A stretch of DNA of 64,000 nucleotides from Rhizobium etli 8C-3 (GCF_001908375.1 NZ_CP017241.1:3165001-3229000); one strand, 5' to 3'. Positions 54,368 through 63,475 are shown, counted from the stretch's first letter. The notes: generated by a model not told the origin, from the letters alone. Made by a program: numbers and translations.

Positions 54368-55672
54368 GTGGGAAGCATCGGTTGTGGGGTAGCGTCGGTT
54401 CAAAAAAGCTGGCTTCGTTGGTTTGTTGTAGGTGTAGTAGTTGCACTGCTTACCGGATGTGGCGGCCATCCGAAGGGTGTATTGACCCCAGTGGCAAATA
54501 CATCTCCGCAATCGCCGAAAGTGGACATGCTGATCGCCACGACCCGCACCCGTTCGACCGTGCCAGGTGAAATGTTCAACGGAGAACGTGCGCGGGCTCC
54601 CGCGTTTGCCGACATGACGATATCCATTCCGCCGAGCAAAGTGCGCAAGGAGGGACAGGTCGCCTGGCCGAAGAGATTGCCGTCCAATCCCGCTACCGAC
54701 TTCGCCACCATCAAGGCCGACGACCTCAACGTTGACGAAGCCAAGAAATGGTTGAGCGCAAGCGTCAAAAGGACCCCAGACGGTAGCGTGCTGGTCTTCA
54801 TTCACGGCTTCAACAACCGCTTCGAAGATGCTGTCTACCGCTTCGCGCAGATCGTGCACGACGCCGGCGTTCAAAGCGCACCCGTCCTGGTGACATGGCC
54901 CTCGCGCGGCAGCCTGCTTGCCTACGGTTATGACCGTGAGAGCACAAACTACACACGCAATGCGTTGGAGACGCTTTTTCAATATCTGGCAAACGACGCC
55001 GAGGTGAAGGAAGTATCGATCCTTGCTCACTCGATGGGGAACTGGCTGGCACTGGAATCCTTGCGCCAGATGGCCATTCGCAACGGGCGCCTGCCCCAGA
55101 AGTTCAAGAACGTGATGCTCGCGGCACCGGACGTCGACGTTGACGTCTTCAGCCAGCAGATCGCCGACATGGGTAAGCAGCACCCGCAGTTCACGCTGTT
55201 CGTATCCCGTGACGACAAGGCTCTGGCGTTTTCCCGCCGAGTCTGGGGTGACGTCTCAAGGCTCGGTGCTATCGACCCCGAGCAAGCTCCCTACAAGCAA
55301 GAACTGGAAGCCAACAAGATTATGGTCATCGATCTTACCAAGGTAAAATCCGGTGACAGGATGAATCACGGGAAATTCGCTGAATCGCCCCAGATCGTCC
55401 AGCTTATCGGCCAGCGCATCTCCGAGGGGCAGACTTTGACCGACAGCAGGGTCGGACTTGGCGACCAGATCCTCGTTGCAACGACCGGGGCTGCGGCTAC
55501 GGCCGGCAACGTCGCCGGTCTCGTTCTAGCCGCACCCGTTGCTGTCGTCGATCAGAATACACGCGACAATTACGCAACCCATGTCGGAAGCGTGGCAGGT
55601 ACAGGCCGAACACAGCAGACCGCCGCAGAAAATTGCGATCAAACCCGACCGGCACGGAACTGCAAGCGCTGA
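54368..55672 (+). CDS. alpha/beta-hydrolase lipoprotein (DUF900 type)
   Basis: This 434-residue protein starts at a GTG and has a lipoprotein signal with lipobox LLTGC (Cys31). The alpha/beta-hydrolase domain has the oxyanion segment VFIHGFNN and nucleophile Ser222 in AHSMGN. It resembles DUF900 esterase-like proteins. It is probably anchored in the outer membrane facing the periplasm. The C-terminus beyond about 360 is hydrophobic and low in complexity. Substrate is unknown. Confidence 0.82.
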   Translation: MGSIGCGVASVQKSWLRWFVVGVVVALLTGCGGHPKGVLTPVANTSPQSPKVDMLIATTRTRSTVPGEMFNGERARAPAFADMTISIPPSKVRKEGQVAWPKRLPSNPATDFATIKADDLNVDEAKKWLSASVKRTPDGSVLVFIHGFNNRFEDAVYRFAQIVHDAGVQSAPVLVTWPSRGSLLAYGYDRESTNYTRNALETLFQYLANDAEVKEVSILAHSMGNWLALESLRQMAIRNGRLPQKFKNVMLAAPDVDVDVFSQQIADMGKQHPQFTLFVSRDDKALAFSRRVWGDVSRLGAIDPEQAPYKQELEANKIMVIDLTKVKSGDRMNHGKFAESPQIVQLIGQRISEGQTLTDSRVGLGDQILVATTGAAATAGNVAGLVLAAPVAVVDQNTRDNYATHVGSVAGTGRTQQTAAENCDQTRPARNCKR

Positions 55673-55792
55673 ATCCGCGGACAGATTATACTGTAAGATA
55701 CATAGGCACAGGCGGCTTTTACGGCATATTCCCATCGGGACTGCGAGACGGTCGATCAGGGCGATTCAGTCTCAGGCAAACAGAGGGACTCC

Positions 55793-56581
55793 ATGCGGGT
55801 TTTATTATTGCAGGCTGCCGTGTTTTGGGCCGGCTTAGGCGTTGCGTCTGCGGTTCAATCGGCCGACATCGCGCCCGGGCTTCCCGAAGCGAAGGTGATC
55901 GAGAGCGAAAGCGGATGGACCTATAAGGCCGCGCCCTACTTCTGGGCAGCAGGGCTTTCGGGAGACATTGCGCAATTCGGTTTGCCCGAAGTCCACATCG
56001 ACTCCAGCTTCGACGATATACTGGAGAACCTCGACTTCGCCTTCATGGCAGCGGGTGAAGCACGCTACGACCGTTTCAGCATCTTTGCCGACGTCATGTA
56101 CACCAAGCTTGGAGCAGACGCGAACACGAGAAACGGCATCCTGGCCGACAGCGTCGACGTGACCTCGAAAACCTTTGCCGGATTGCTCGGAGCCGGATAT
56201 TCCGTGCTCGAGAACCCGTCAGGGCATCTCGACATCGTCGCCGGCGTCCGTGTGTGGTCAGTCGACACGACCATCGGATTCAACGGCGGGCTGCTCGGTG
56301 GCCGTGAAGCGGACGACGGCGCGACCTGGGTCGACGCCCTCGCTGGTGTCCGCGGCAATTACTTTTTCACACCCGAAATCTACGTGACTGGATGGGGCCT
56401 GGTCGGCGGCGGCGGCGCCGATCTCGACTGGGATGTCTCCCTTGCCCTCGGCTACAGGTTCACCGACACGATCTCGGCAGTCGCTGGCTACCGGGCGGTT
56501 GGTGTGAACTACAACCATGACGGGTTCGTCTTCGACGTCGTGGAACAGGGGCCGATCATCGGCGTAGCGTTTCGCTTCTAG
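55793..56581 (+). CDS. outer-membrane beta-barrel protein
   Basis: This 262-residue protein has a signal peptide with likely cleavage after the SAVQSA region, followed by alternating hydrophobic strands rich in Gly and aromatic residues. It ends with a phenylalanine (GVAFRF), as outer-membrane barrels do. Ligand and role are unknown. It follows the hydrolase lipoprotein by 120 bases. Confidence 0.75.
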   Translation: MRVLLLQAAVFWAGLGVASAVQSADIAPGLPEAKVIESESGWTYKAAPYFWAAGLSGDIAQFGLPEVHIDSSFDDILENLDFAFMAAGEARYDRFSIFADVMYTKLGADANTRNGILADSVDVTSKTFAGLLGAGYSVLENPSGHLDIVAGVRVWSVDTTIGFNGGLLGGREADDGATWVDALAGVRGNYFFTPEIYVTGWGLVGGGGADLDWDVSLALGYRFTDTISAVAGYRAVGVNYNHDGFVFDVVEQGPIIGVAFRF

Positions 56582-56852
56582 GACGCCGCTTGCGTGAAAA
56601 TGTTGTTCAACGGAGACGGCATCGATGTGAAGAAGCTCTCCAATCCGGTTCGCTCTCCAGGTCAACTACGATCACGGTTGCGACCCCGACCATGGCGACA
56701 AGGCTACGCTCTTGTCATTCCATTCTGGGCCGAAGCGCCGGAAAACGGCCCCAGTGGTGCGGGCTTGCGGATGGCTCTCATCTTTCTGTTTGCGAAGTAG
56801 GTCCAGTCGGAAAGCCGGTCAGGCGCCCGCAAATCCAACAAGGAGATTACTG

Positions 56853-57251
56853 ATGAACCTTCTCAAACCCACCGCCAACCTACTCGCAACGATATCTGTT
56901 TTGACGCTTGTCTGCGCGCCGATACTCGACCCCTCGCCCGCGGAGGCGAGGCGGGCAGCAGCCGCGTGCGGACCTAGAGGTTGTGCGGCGGCGGCGTGCG
57001 GACCACGCGGCTGTGCCGCCGGGGCACGAACCGCTCCGGTTTATCGTCCTGTTCCACGCCGTGGCGTCGTTGTCATCTCTCCCCATCGCTACTGGAGGCC
57101 AGGCGGCGCCATCGCTGCAGGCGCCGCGATAGGCTTCATCGCCGGGGCGACAGCGGCCTCGATAGCGGGCACGCCTCCCAAGCCGGGATATTGCTGGTAT
57201 TATACGACGCCTGCCAAAACGACTGGCTTCTGGGACGTGTGCCCCTCGTAG
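56853..57251 (+). CDS. exported protein with CGPRGCAAA repeats
   Basis: This 132-residue protein has a signal peptide and then two tandem copies of CGPRGCAAA in the segment after residue 35. A basic, Pro-rich linker (VYRPVPRRGVVVISPHRYWR) and a small glycine-zipper-like hydrophobic segment (AIAAGAAIGFIAGATAASIA) follow, and then an aromatic tail. AAGGAG precedes the ATG. It is probably periplasmic or membrane associated. Function unknown. Confidence 0.72.
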   Translation: MNLLKPTANLLATISVLTLVCAPILDPSPAEARRAAAACGPRGCAAAACGPRGCAAGARTAPVYRPVPRRGVVVISPHRYWRPGGAIAAGAAIGFIAGATAASIAGTPPKPGYCWYYTTPAKTTGFWDVCPS

Positions 57252-57658
57252 AGCGGCCAGGACGAAGCTCGGATGAAGACTTCCGCGAGCGCTATCTTCA
57301 TGGCTCTTGACCATACAGGCGACTGGGTCCGCGACTCTGCTGAGCCAATGTTGTTGGACGATCCCGGTCACGTGCTGGTGCCCGCGGATGCGCCGATGGT
57401 CGCAATGGTTGCGCCGAACGTTGCGCTGTTGCAAGGGGCCCATTGGTATCGAACGTTCAAGATTTCGGGCTGCACGAGGGCGGGTTCATCTGGCGTGGGG
57501 CTCCTTTTACTTGCGGTGCTGTGCTCCGTTTGCTGCTCCACCCCGAAATTGGAACGCTCCGCCGGCCTAGCCCTGCGGGCCTGTAGCGGAGGCCAGCCAA
57601 CAATGGCTGTGGCCGAGAATGAAACTGAAGGAATTGCAATCCAACCTGGGAGAACGAC
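57252..57658 (+). other. 407-base stretch with one weak candidate gene
   Basis: A frame from 57273 to 57662 could code 129 residues and would overlap the next start (ATGA). It has a middling ribosome site, no recognisable motif and an unusual cysteine cluster. I leave it as possible but unsupported. Confidence 0.25.
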
Positions 57659-57997
57659 ATGAAGCGCATGTTTATTGCCATCACCGCACTCGCTGGCGGC
57701 GCCGCCATCGCCCATGCAGAAGATCCGATCGTGGGAAACTGGAAAACTGAGCTTGGAGACACTGCCGCGATCACGTCCTGCGGTGCAGGCTACTGCATCA
57801 CGCTTAAGTCCGGCAAGCATGTTGGAAAGCAGATTGGTACCTTCAGGGGCAAGGACGGCAGCTATGAAGGCAAGATCACCGATCCCGACGCCAACAAGAC
57901 ATACGACGGTACTCTGACGGTATCAGGCAAGGCACTGAAACTGAAGGGTTGCGTCCTGAAAGTAGTGTGTGAATCGCAGACCTGGCCACCTCTTTGA
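57659..57997 (+). CDS. small exported DUF2147-like protein
   Basis: This 112-residue protein has a signal peptide (MKRMFIAITALAGGAAIAHA) and a mature part opening DPIVGNWKTELGD, with later ITDPDANKTYDGTLTVSG and a Cys-containing end. This follows the DUF2147 pattern. GGGAGAAC lies just before the ATG. It is probably periplasmic and the function is unknown. Confidence 0.75.
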   Translation: MKRMFIAITALAGGAAIAHAEDPIVGNWKTELGDTAAITSCGAGYCITLKSGKHVGKQIGTFRGKDGSYEGKITDPDANKTYDGTLTVSGKALKLKGCVLKVVCESQTWPPL

Positions 57998-58034
57998 GAT
58001 CATCGGGAACCACGCACGACAGGGAGACTGCGAG

Positions 58035-58799
58035 ATGGGCTCCATCTTAGTCGGCGGGATCGTCTTCGCATCCCTGGTCGCCGCCACCTTTGCCGGCATG
58101 GCGCTGCGTGCCCGCCTGCCGAACGATCATCTGGATGCCGACTCCAAGGAGGTCATCCGCTTGGCGACGGCTATCGTTGGAACATTGTCAGCGCTCGCGC
58201 TCGGCCTTCTCATCGTTTCTGCGAAGAACGTCTACGACAATGCGGACGTGGAACTTCGAAGCTCGGTCGCCCGTGTCATTCTGCTCGACCGCATCCTGGC
58301 CCAGTACGGCGACGAGACCTCGGAGGCGCGCGGCCGTTTGCGTGAGCTCATCGAAACAAGGCTGAGAAGCGGTTGGGGCGACAGGAACGAGGACGAGGCG
58401 CCTGTCGATCCATATGACGCATCGCAGACTGTCGAGCCGGTACAGGTCGAAATCCGTGCATTGGCGCGGGTGGACGAGGCTCATCGCACACTTCAGTCCC
58501 GCGCCTTGGTGGTCAGCGGCGAAATCGCCGAAGCGCATTGGATGATGGTGGAGACCGGTACGGAAGGGCTCCCGACCGCGTTTCTTGTGATCCTCGTGTT
58601 CTGGCTGGCGTGGCTGTTCGCGACATTCGGGCTTCAGGCGCCGCCGAATGCAACGGTTGTTTGCATCATCCTTGTATGCGCGGTCTCGGTTGCGGGAGCG
58701 GTATTTCTGATCGTGGACATGGCGCATCCGTACATCGGCGCCGTTCATGTCTCCGACGAGCCGCTGAGATCCGCCCTCGCTCATATCGGCAAGCAGTGA
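58035..58799 (+). CDS. DUF4239-like membrane protein
   Basis: This 254-residue protein has N-terminal transmembrane segments at about 5-22 and 50-70 (ATAIVGTLSALALGLLIVSA), a soluble middle and two C-terminal segments (FLVILVFWLAWLFATFGL; VCIILVCAVSVAGAVFLIVD). This layout resembles the DUF4239 family. GGGAG is placed 7-8 bases before the ATG at 58035. A frame extending to 57969 overlaps the previous gene and has no ribosome site. Function unknown. Confidence 0.78.
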   Translation: MGSILVGGIVFASLVAATFAGMALRARLPNDHLDADSKEVIRLATAIVGTLSALALGLLIVSAKNVYDNADVELRSSVARVILLDRILAQYGDETSEARGRLRELIETRLRSGWGDRNEDEAPVDPYDASQTVEPVQVEIRALARVDEAHRTLQSRALVVSGEIAEAHWMMVETGTEGLPTAFLVILVFWLAWLFATFGLQAPPNATVVCIILVCAVSVAGAVFLIVDMAHPYIGAVHVSDEPLRSALAHIGKQ

Positions 58800-59100
58800 A
58801 GGCTGTGATCAAGCATGCGGTGTTGACCGCCGACATGGTTGAGGTCACCGCCTCGCAGCCGGGGTCGAGACGACAAAGAATGGGATTTGCAGGAGCAGTT
58901 TTGCCGGTACCCGGGGGCCCGCCCTGATTGCACGGAGACTTGCATTCAACGGGCCATGCCCGGTTAACGGCTTGAGACGACCGCCCGCTTCCGCGTAGCC
59001 AGAACGCTCGTCTCACCAGCGGGACGAACGCACCTTGCCGACGCAACCGCGCAGAAGCGATCGGTAACACGCTTGCCTTGGTACGCTCTTGCGTCTTGCG
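58800..59100. other. 301-base stretch without a recognised gene
   Basis: This lies between the convergent DUF4239 and EF-hand genes. No coding frame with a ribosome site and no clear terminator was recognised. Confidence 0.4.
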
Positions 59101-59454
59101 CTACTGCAGGGTCCCGTCGCCGCCGCGGTCGGCGGTCTTGAAGTCCGTCATCACCTTGTTTAGGAACTCGTTCTGGCTGGCCTTGCCGTCGCCGTTGGCG
59201 TCGATGGCGGCGAATTGCTGGACATTCAGAACTCGGGCAACTTCGTCGGAATTCAGACTTCCGTCCCTGTTCTTGTCCAAGCTCGCGAAGGCCGACGTCA
59301 TGAAGGCCTGATATTCGGATCGCTCGACTGCTCCGTTCTTGTTGCGGTCGAGCTGATCCATTTGGCCCTGGTTCATGGTCATCGGTTGATTCTGCGCGAC
59401 GGCCGCAATGGCGGTGAAAAAACCGAATCCTGTCAGTAGGGCTACTCTTTTCAT
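59101..59454 (-). CDS. EF-hand calcium-binding protein
   Basis: This 117-residue exported protein has a signal peptide (VALLTGFGFFTAIAAVAQ) and four EF-hand-like loops: DRNKNGAVERSE, DKNRDGSLNSDE, DANGDGKASQNE and a final DRGGDGTLQ cut short by the stop. The Asp/Asn/Glu ligands in the first three are complete. It probably binds calcium in the periplasm. The ATG at 59454 has GGCGGGGATA upstream; an in-frame ATG at 59475 is also possible. Confidence 0.85.
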   Translation of the reverse strand: MKRVALLTGFGFFTAIAAVAQNQPMTMNQGQMDQLDRNKNGAVERSEYQAFMTSAFASLDKNRDGSLNSDEVARVLNVQQFAAIDANGDGKASQNEFLNKVMTDFKTADRGGDGTLQ

Positions 59455-59471
59455 TATCCCCGCCTTTTGCA

Positions 59472-59714
59472 TCAATTGCAGGTCAAGGCATTGCCGCCCG
59501 CAGCGCCCAGCGTGGCGCCGCCGCCAACAGCCCAGAGTTGCCCGGTGCCCGAGCCAATGGTGGCGCCGACCAGTCCGCCCACGACCGCGCCGCCGACCGT
59601 ACCGGCAATGCAGCCGAACTCGCTACTGCGTCCTCCTTGCGACGTCGCAGCAGATTGGCAGCCAGACAAGGCAAGGCAGCCTACGAGAGTAATGCTTATC
59701 GTGCACTTGGTCAT
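59472..59714 (-). CDS. glycine-zipper lipoprotein
   Basis: This 80-residue protein has a lipoprotein signal ending LSGC (lipobox), then a glycine-zipper stretch (GTVGGAVVGGLVGATIGSGT) and a second Gly-rich segment. It is probably an outer-membrane-associated lipoprotein of the 17 kDa surface antigen/SlyB-like kind. GGAGGAAAAA is placed before the ATG at 59714. It is 17 bases upstream of the EF-hand gene. Confidence 0.8.
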   Translation of the reverse strand: MTKCTISITLVGCLALSGCQSAATSQGGRSSEFGCIAGTVGGAVVGGLVGATIGSGTGQLWAVGGGATLGAAGGNALTCN

Positions 59715-60059
59715 TTTTTCCTCCAAGTATTTCCGTTCACGTTTAAGACAGACGGCGGAGGCGCCAATGAGTGGCGTCGGACGAAGCCAGGCTTCTGAAT
59801 ATATCCCTCATGTGCGAGAGATTCTTCTGCTACCAGAAGCAACTCACAAACATGCAGCGCGCGCTGAAGCTGCAACGCTGCTGAATACTACCACTGCGCA
59901 TGGGCTGAGACAACACTTGGCCGCCTGTCTCGACCCCCGATGTCCTGCCGAGGGAGATCGGATTGCTGGTTCAGAGCTCCAAGACCGGGCATAGATAAGG
60001 TGCTTTGCGGTTCCACTCCTGCCAGATCGACGCCGCGCCGGTCGGGGCCATGTCGTGAA
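59715..60059. other. 345-base stretch, no intact gene
   Basis: No supported coding frame was seen. It lies between the glycine-zipper lipoprotein and the chemotaxis-receptor fragment and may include more decayed sequence. Confidence 0.4.
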
Positions 60060-60250
60060 AGGCGCCTTGCTCTCTCGGGCGGCCCGCGCCGAGCTGGGCG
60101 AGCTACGCGCAGTTCCTGGGCGACGACCGCAAAACTCTTGCTCGCCTCCCTCGATCGAGCCGTTTCGACGCCTGCGTTCAGTGCCAGCAGATTGATCTGG
60201 AAGGCGGTCTCGTCGATAACGATTTCACTTGAGGCCTCGATCGCCTGCAT
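60060..60250 (-). pseudogene. fragment of a methyl-accepting chemotaxis protein
   Basis: On the minus strand, residues equal to the conserved tip of the receptor signalling domain can be read: MQAIEASSEIVIDETAFQIN, then LLALNAGVETARS, then SFAVVAQELR. Compare the family pattern IDEIAFQTNLLALNAAVEAA. After that the match continues only in another frame (SARAARESKA), so there is a frameshift. There is no N-terminal sensing part, no membrane helix and no C-terminus, so it is a remnant. Confidence 0.7.
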
Positions 60251-60301
60251 CTCACAATTGATTGCGGGGGGTTCGGCCACCCCCGATTTTCATTAGTTGA
60301 A

Positions 60302-60425
60302 CGCAAAAAGGCTCCGAGTTTCTCGGAATCCTTTGTATCGTTTGTAAATTTGGTTGCGGGGCCGGATTGAACAGAGACTTGTAACTTCAAGCGTCTTACG
60401 AACCTCAGCTAGCACTTTCGGGGTT
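60302..60425 (-). pseudogene. degenerate tRNA-fMet-like sequence with terminator (copy A)
   Basis: On the minus strand this reads like a decayed initiator tRNA ending CCCCGCAACCA (60361-60351), with T-arm and anticodon-side fragments such as GCTAGCTGAGG and GCTTGAAG before it. A hairpin (TCCGAG-TTT-CTCGGA, 60313-60327) and TTTTT follow, as after a real tRNA gene. The acceptor 5' half is not recognisable, so it is not functional. Confidence 0.5.
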
Positions 60426-60548
60426 TCCAAGGTCCCTTATCGAGCCGCCACCGGGCTTGCTCGCGCTGTGACGCAATTGGACTGCATTCTGCTCATTCCT
60501 GAGTTTGATCACAGAGCTATCTAGGAATAAACTGGCTAAGGAAAGCCC

Positions 60549-61229
60549 GTGATCATGAAACCAATGAATGAAGAGCACCTCGCGGTCCTGCGCAGGCACA
60601 TGGTCGAGTTGATTGCAATTCATGTTGAGCTTGCTAGCGAAGAGGTTGGCAGGGCGGCGCTTGACGAGCGGGTGATGGCTGCGATGCAGCGTGTGCCGCG
60701 GCATCTCTTCGTGCCAGCCCCGCTTGCCGCGTATGCCTATCAGGACATGCCGCTGCCGATCGGCTTCGATAAGACCATCTCGCAGCCCTTCATCGTCGCT
60801 CTCATGACCGATCTCCTCGCTCCCCAGCCGCACGAGACAGTGCTTGAGATCGGCACCGGCCTGGGCTACCAATCCGCAATCCTCGCGGAGCTCGCAGGCC
60901 AGGTCTGGAGCGTCGAGATTGTTGAGGAGTTCGCAAGCCGCGCCGAGGCTCTGCTGGGGGGCCTGGGCTTTATTAATGTCGGCATTCGTATCGGAGACGG
61001 GTCCCGCGGCTGGCCTGAGCACGCCCCGTTCGACAAGATACTGGTCACGGTGGCGGCCGAGCGGTCGCCGCCGGCATTGCTTGAGCAGCTCAAACCCAAT
61101 GGACGCCTGGTTATGCCGTTGGGATCTGAAAAAGAGCAGTTCCTGACTGTCATTGACAAAGATGCGGCAGGGCAACTCAAGATAAGCAAACTTATCCCGG
61201 TTCAGTTTGGTCTGCTCGAAACGGTTTAA
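60549..61229 (+). CDS. pcm: protein-L-isoaspartate O-methyltransferase
   Basis: This 226-residue protein has the PCMT pattern. RVPRHLFVPAPLAAYAYQDM leads into the catalytic loop PLPIGFDKTISQPFIVALMT, followed by the SAM motif VLEIGTGLGYQSAILAEL at about 98-115 and the C-terminal PNGRLVMPLGSE. It methylates isoaspartyl residues so that they can be repaired. The start is a GTG at 60549 with AAGGA 7 bases upstream. The gene is intact and lies between two tRNA-like remnants. Confidence 0.92.
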   Translation: MIMKPMNEEHLAVLRRHMVELIAIHVELASEEVGRAALDERVMAAMQRVPRHLFVPAPLAAYAYQDMPLPIGFDKTISQPFIVALMTDLLAPQPHETVLEIGTGLGYQSAILAELAGQVWSVEIVEEFASRAEALLGGLGFINVGIRIGDGSRGWPEHAPFDKILVTVAAERSPPALLEQLKPNGRLVMPLGSEKEQFLTVIDKDAAGQLKISKLIPVQFGLLETV

Positions 61230-61310
61230 CGCGACGTGCGGACATCCGGCGCGACCGCACCTCTCCGATCGTACACAGAAGTCGGAATTCTGCCCGTCTG
61301 CACCTAGAAA

Positions 61311-61435
61311 CGCAAAAAGCCCTCAATGGGAGGGCATTTTGGGATCATGTTGTGGAAGTTTGGTCGCGGGGCAGGATTTAATCTTAACTTGCGATCTCCG
61401 AGCACCCCTAACCGCTTACTTAAGCTTCTGGTTGC
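61311..61435 (-). pseudogene. degenerate tRNA-fMet-like sequence with terminator (copy B)
   Basis: On the minus strand it reads AAATCCTGCCCCGCGACCA (61379-61361), almost the T-arm and acceptor end of an alphaproteobacterial initiator tRNA (CAAATCCTGCCCCCGCAACCA), preceded by GGAGATCGCAAG. A hairpin (GCCCTC-AATGG-GAGGGC, 61319-61335) and TTTTT follow. The 5' half is lost. The hairpin can also terminate pcm (plus) and pirin (minus) transcripts. Confidence 0.55.
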
Positions 61436-61499
61436 CAAGAACCGCATCGGTCTTTTTGTAGCGCTGCGTAAACATGGTATCCTAATTCTGCACTCCCCA

Positions 61500-62441
61500 T
61501 CACTCTGGAAGCGGGATGTGCTCATCCCTGTCGTCGACCGGAAGATCGAAGCGCCCTTCGCCCCAGTTCTGTGCCCGCCATTCAGTCTTGGCTTCCTCGA
61601 TACGCTCCCTGGATGAGGCGACGAAGTTCCACCAGATGTAGCGTGGGCCGGAAAGTGTCGCCCCGCCTAAGATCATCAGCCGCGCGCCTTTTTCCCCGGC
61701 TGCGACCGTGATCCTGTCGCCAGGACGAAACACCATCATCTGGGGTGCTTCGAACTCCCGGCCGGCGATCGAGATCGAGCCTTCGGCAATATAGATGCCC
61801 CGGTCCTCATGATTGTCCGGCATCGGCAGGCGAGCGCCTGCTTCAAGCCTAACATCAGCATAAAACGTCTCGGAAAACATGGTCGCGGGAGCGAACTTGC
61901 CATAGGCGTTCCCGAGAATGAGCCTCACAGAGACACCATGATCCTCGATTACCGGTAGCGCCTCCCGACCGTGGTGCTCGAACGTCGGTTCCATTTCCTC
62001 ATGGCTCTCAGGCAAGGCCAACCAGGTCTGGATCCCGAACAAGCTATTCGGGCCCGTTCGAGCCATGGCGGTCGTGCGCTCGGAGTGCGACACACCCCGC
62101 CCGGCAACCATCCAGTTCAACTCACCGGGACGGATAATCTGATCGGCTCCGGTACTGTCGCGATGGTGGAAGTCGCCACGATAAAGATAGGTAACCGTGC
62201 CAAGCCCGATATGCGGGTGCGGACGAACATCGACGCCCTGCCCTGTCAGCAGTTCTGCCGGCCCAGCCTGGTCGAAGAAGATGAACGGACCAACCATCTG
62301 CCGCTTTGGCGCTGGCAGGGCACGTCTGACCTCAAAGCCGCCAAGGTCGCGTGACCGTGGGACGATCAAGGTCTCGATCGCATCGATGCCGACTTCGTCA
62401 GGACAGCCTGGTTCGATTGCAGGGTTCCAACTCATGCGCAT
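61500..62441 (-). CDS. pirin family protein
   Basis: This 313-residue protein has the bicupin pirin pattern. The metal-binding N-terminal cupin includes HPHIGLGTVTYLYRGDFHHR, with the three His and the later Glu of GVSHSERT, and a pirin_C cupin follows (EDRGIYIAEGSISIAGREFE). Pirins are iron-dependent; some act as quercetin dioxygenases or redox sensors. Two close ATGs (62441 and 62435) could start it. It follows the LysR gene on the same strand. Confidence 0.9.
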   Translation of the reverse strand: MRMSWNPAIEPGCPDEVGIDAIETLIVPRSRDLGGFEVRRALPAPKRQMVGPFIFFDQAGPAELLTGQGVDVRPHPHIGLGTVTYLYRGDFHHRDSTGADQIIRPGELNWMVAGRGVSHSERTTAMARTGPNSLFGIQTWLALPESHEEMEPTFEHHGREALPVIEDHGVSVRLILGNAYGKFAPATMFSETFYADVRLEAGARLPMPDNHEDRGIYIAEGSISIAGREFEAPQMMVFRPGDRITVAAGEKGARLMILGGATLSGPRYIWWNFVASSRERIEEAKTEWRAQNWGEGRFDLPVDDRDEHIPLPE

Positions 62442-62599
62442 TCACCTCTTCCGTTGGCGATCTCCTGTCCGCGTGGAGCGCAGGGGACGCTGCATGGTCC
62501 CAACTGACTAACGGGTGAGCGTGCCTGCGACTAGTTGCGCGGCGCGGTGAGCTGTGTCGCACAAAGCGGAACGCGCAGTCGATGTTCAACACGCAGATC

Positions 62600-63475
62600 T
62601 TACAAATGCGGATTTCTTTCGAATGCTTCGATGAGGAACTCTGAGAGGATGCGGACTTTTCGCGCCGGCTGCGGGCTGGGCGGCCGCACGACGTACACCC
62701 CACCGACCGGTAGCGGAAAACGGGTCATGACCGGAACGAGCGCGCCGGACGCAAGATATTCATGGGTAACGCAATCGGGAAGCCACGCTATACCAAGCCC
62801 TGCTGCGGCCGCGCTAGCGAGTTCCGCGCCGTTGTCGGAACTGAAGCGACCCTGCGGCTGCACAGTGACGACCTTGTCGCCATCCATGAAACGCCACGCC
62901 TCGGCACCGATCAGGGCTTGATGAGCGGCGATTTCGTCCGGCTTTTCAGGTGAACCATGCATCCTGATATAGTCCGGACTCGCCACCAGCTTGCCGTAGA
63001 TCTGACCAACGCGCCTTGCGATCAGGTTCGAGTCGCGCAGGGCGCCGACCCGGATTGCGCAATCGAACCCGTCCGCAATCAGATCGACGAACCGGTCGCT
63101 ATACTCGGCATGGATCTGAAGCTGCGGGTGGTGGCGCGCCATCTCCGCCAAAACGGGCGCAAAATGTAGCGGGCCTGATGTGAGAGGAACGGCCACCCGC
63201 AGGCGTCCGCGAAGGTCACCGTCAGGCAATATCGTTTCCCGTGCGATGTCGATCTCGGCGCAGATCCTTGCTGCATAATCGCGAAACGTGCCCCCGGCTT
63301 CCGTGAGACCGGCGCCACGGGTCGTTCGTGCAAGAAGCTGGATGCCGAGCGCTTGCTCAAGCCGGATGAGGCGCCGACTGACCATTGACTTGGAGATACC
63401 CAAACGGCGTGCTGCGGGAGAAACGCCCCCGGCATCGGCAACTTCGACAAATGTCCGCAATTCCTCGATGTCCAT
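62600..63475 (-). CDS. LysR family transcriptional regulator
   Basis: This 291-residue protein has the LysR helix-turn-helix at about 3-60 (ELRTFVEVADAGGVSPAARR; SKSMVSRRLIRLEQALG) and a substrate-binding domain (about 90-285). GGGGGAAC is placed 6-8 bases before the ATG. The flanking LLM oxidoreductase (upstream) and pirin (downstream) genes are co-directed and are plausible targets. The inducer is unknown. Confidence 0.92.
   Translation of the reverse strand: MDIEELRTFVEVADAGGVSPAARRLGISKSMVSRRLIRLEQALGIQLLARTTRGAGLTEAGGTFRDYAARICAEIDIARETILPDGDLRGRLRVAVPLTSGPLHFAPVLAEMARHHPQLQIHAEYSDRFVDLIADGFDCAIRVGALRDSNLIARRVGQIYGKLVASPDYIRMHGSPEKPDEIAAHQALIGAEAWRFMDGDKVVTVQPQGRFSSDNGAELASAAAAGLGIAWLPDCVTHEYLASGALVPVMTRFPLPVGGVYVVRPPSPQPARKVRILSEFLIEAFERNPHL

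Noticed and set aside
54227..55183. 318-residue minus-strand frame opposite the hydrolase lipoprotein
   Set aside because: The plus-strand gene has a lipobox and an AHSMGN nucleophile elbow. The minus-strand frame has neither a motif nor a ribosome site.
56594..56800. Possible small gene between the outer-membrane protein and the repeat protein
   Set aside because: The 68-residue frame has no convincing ribosome site or family features. A VNYDHG segment in another frame recalls the barrel protein but is too short to call a duplicated fragment.
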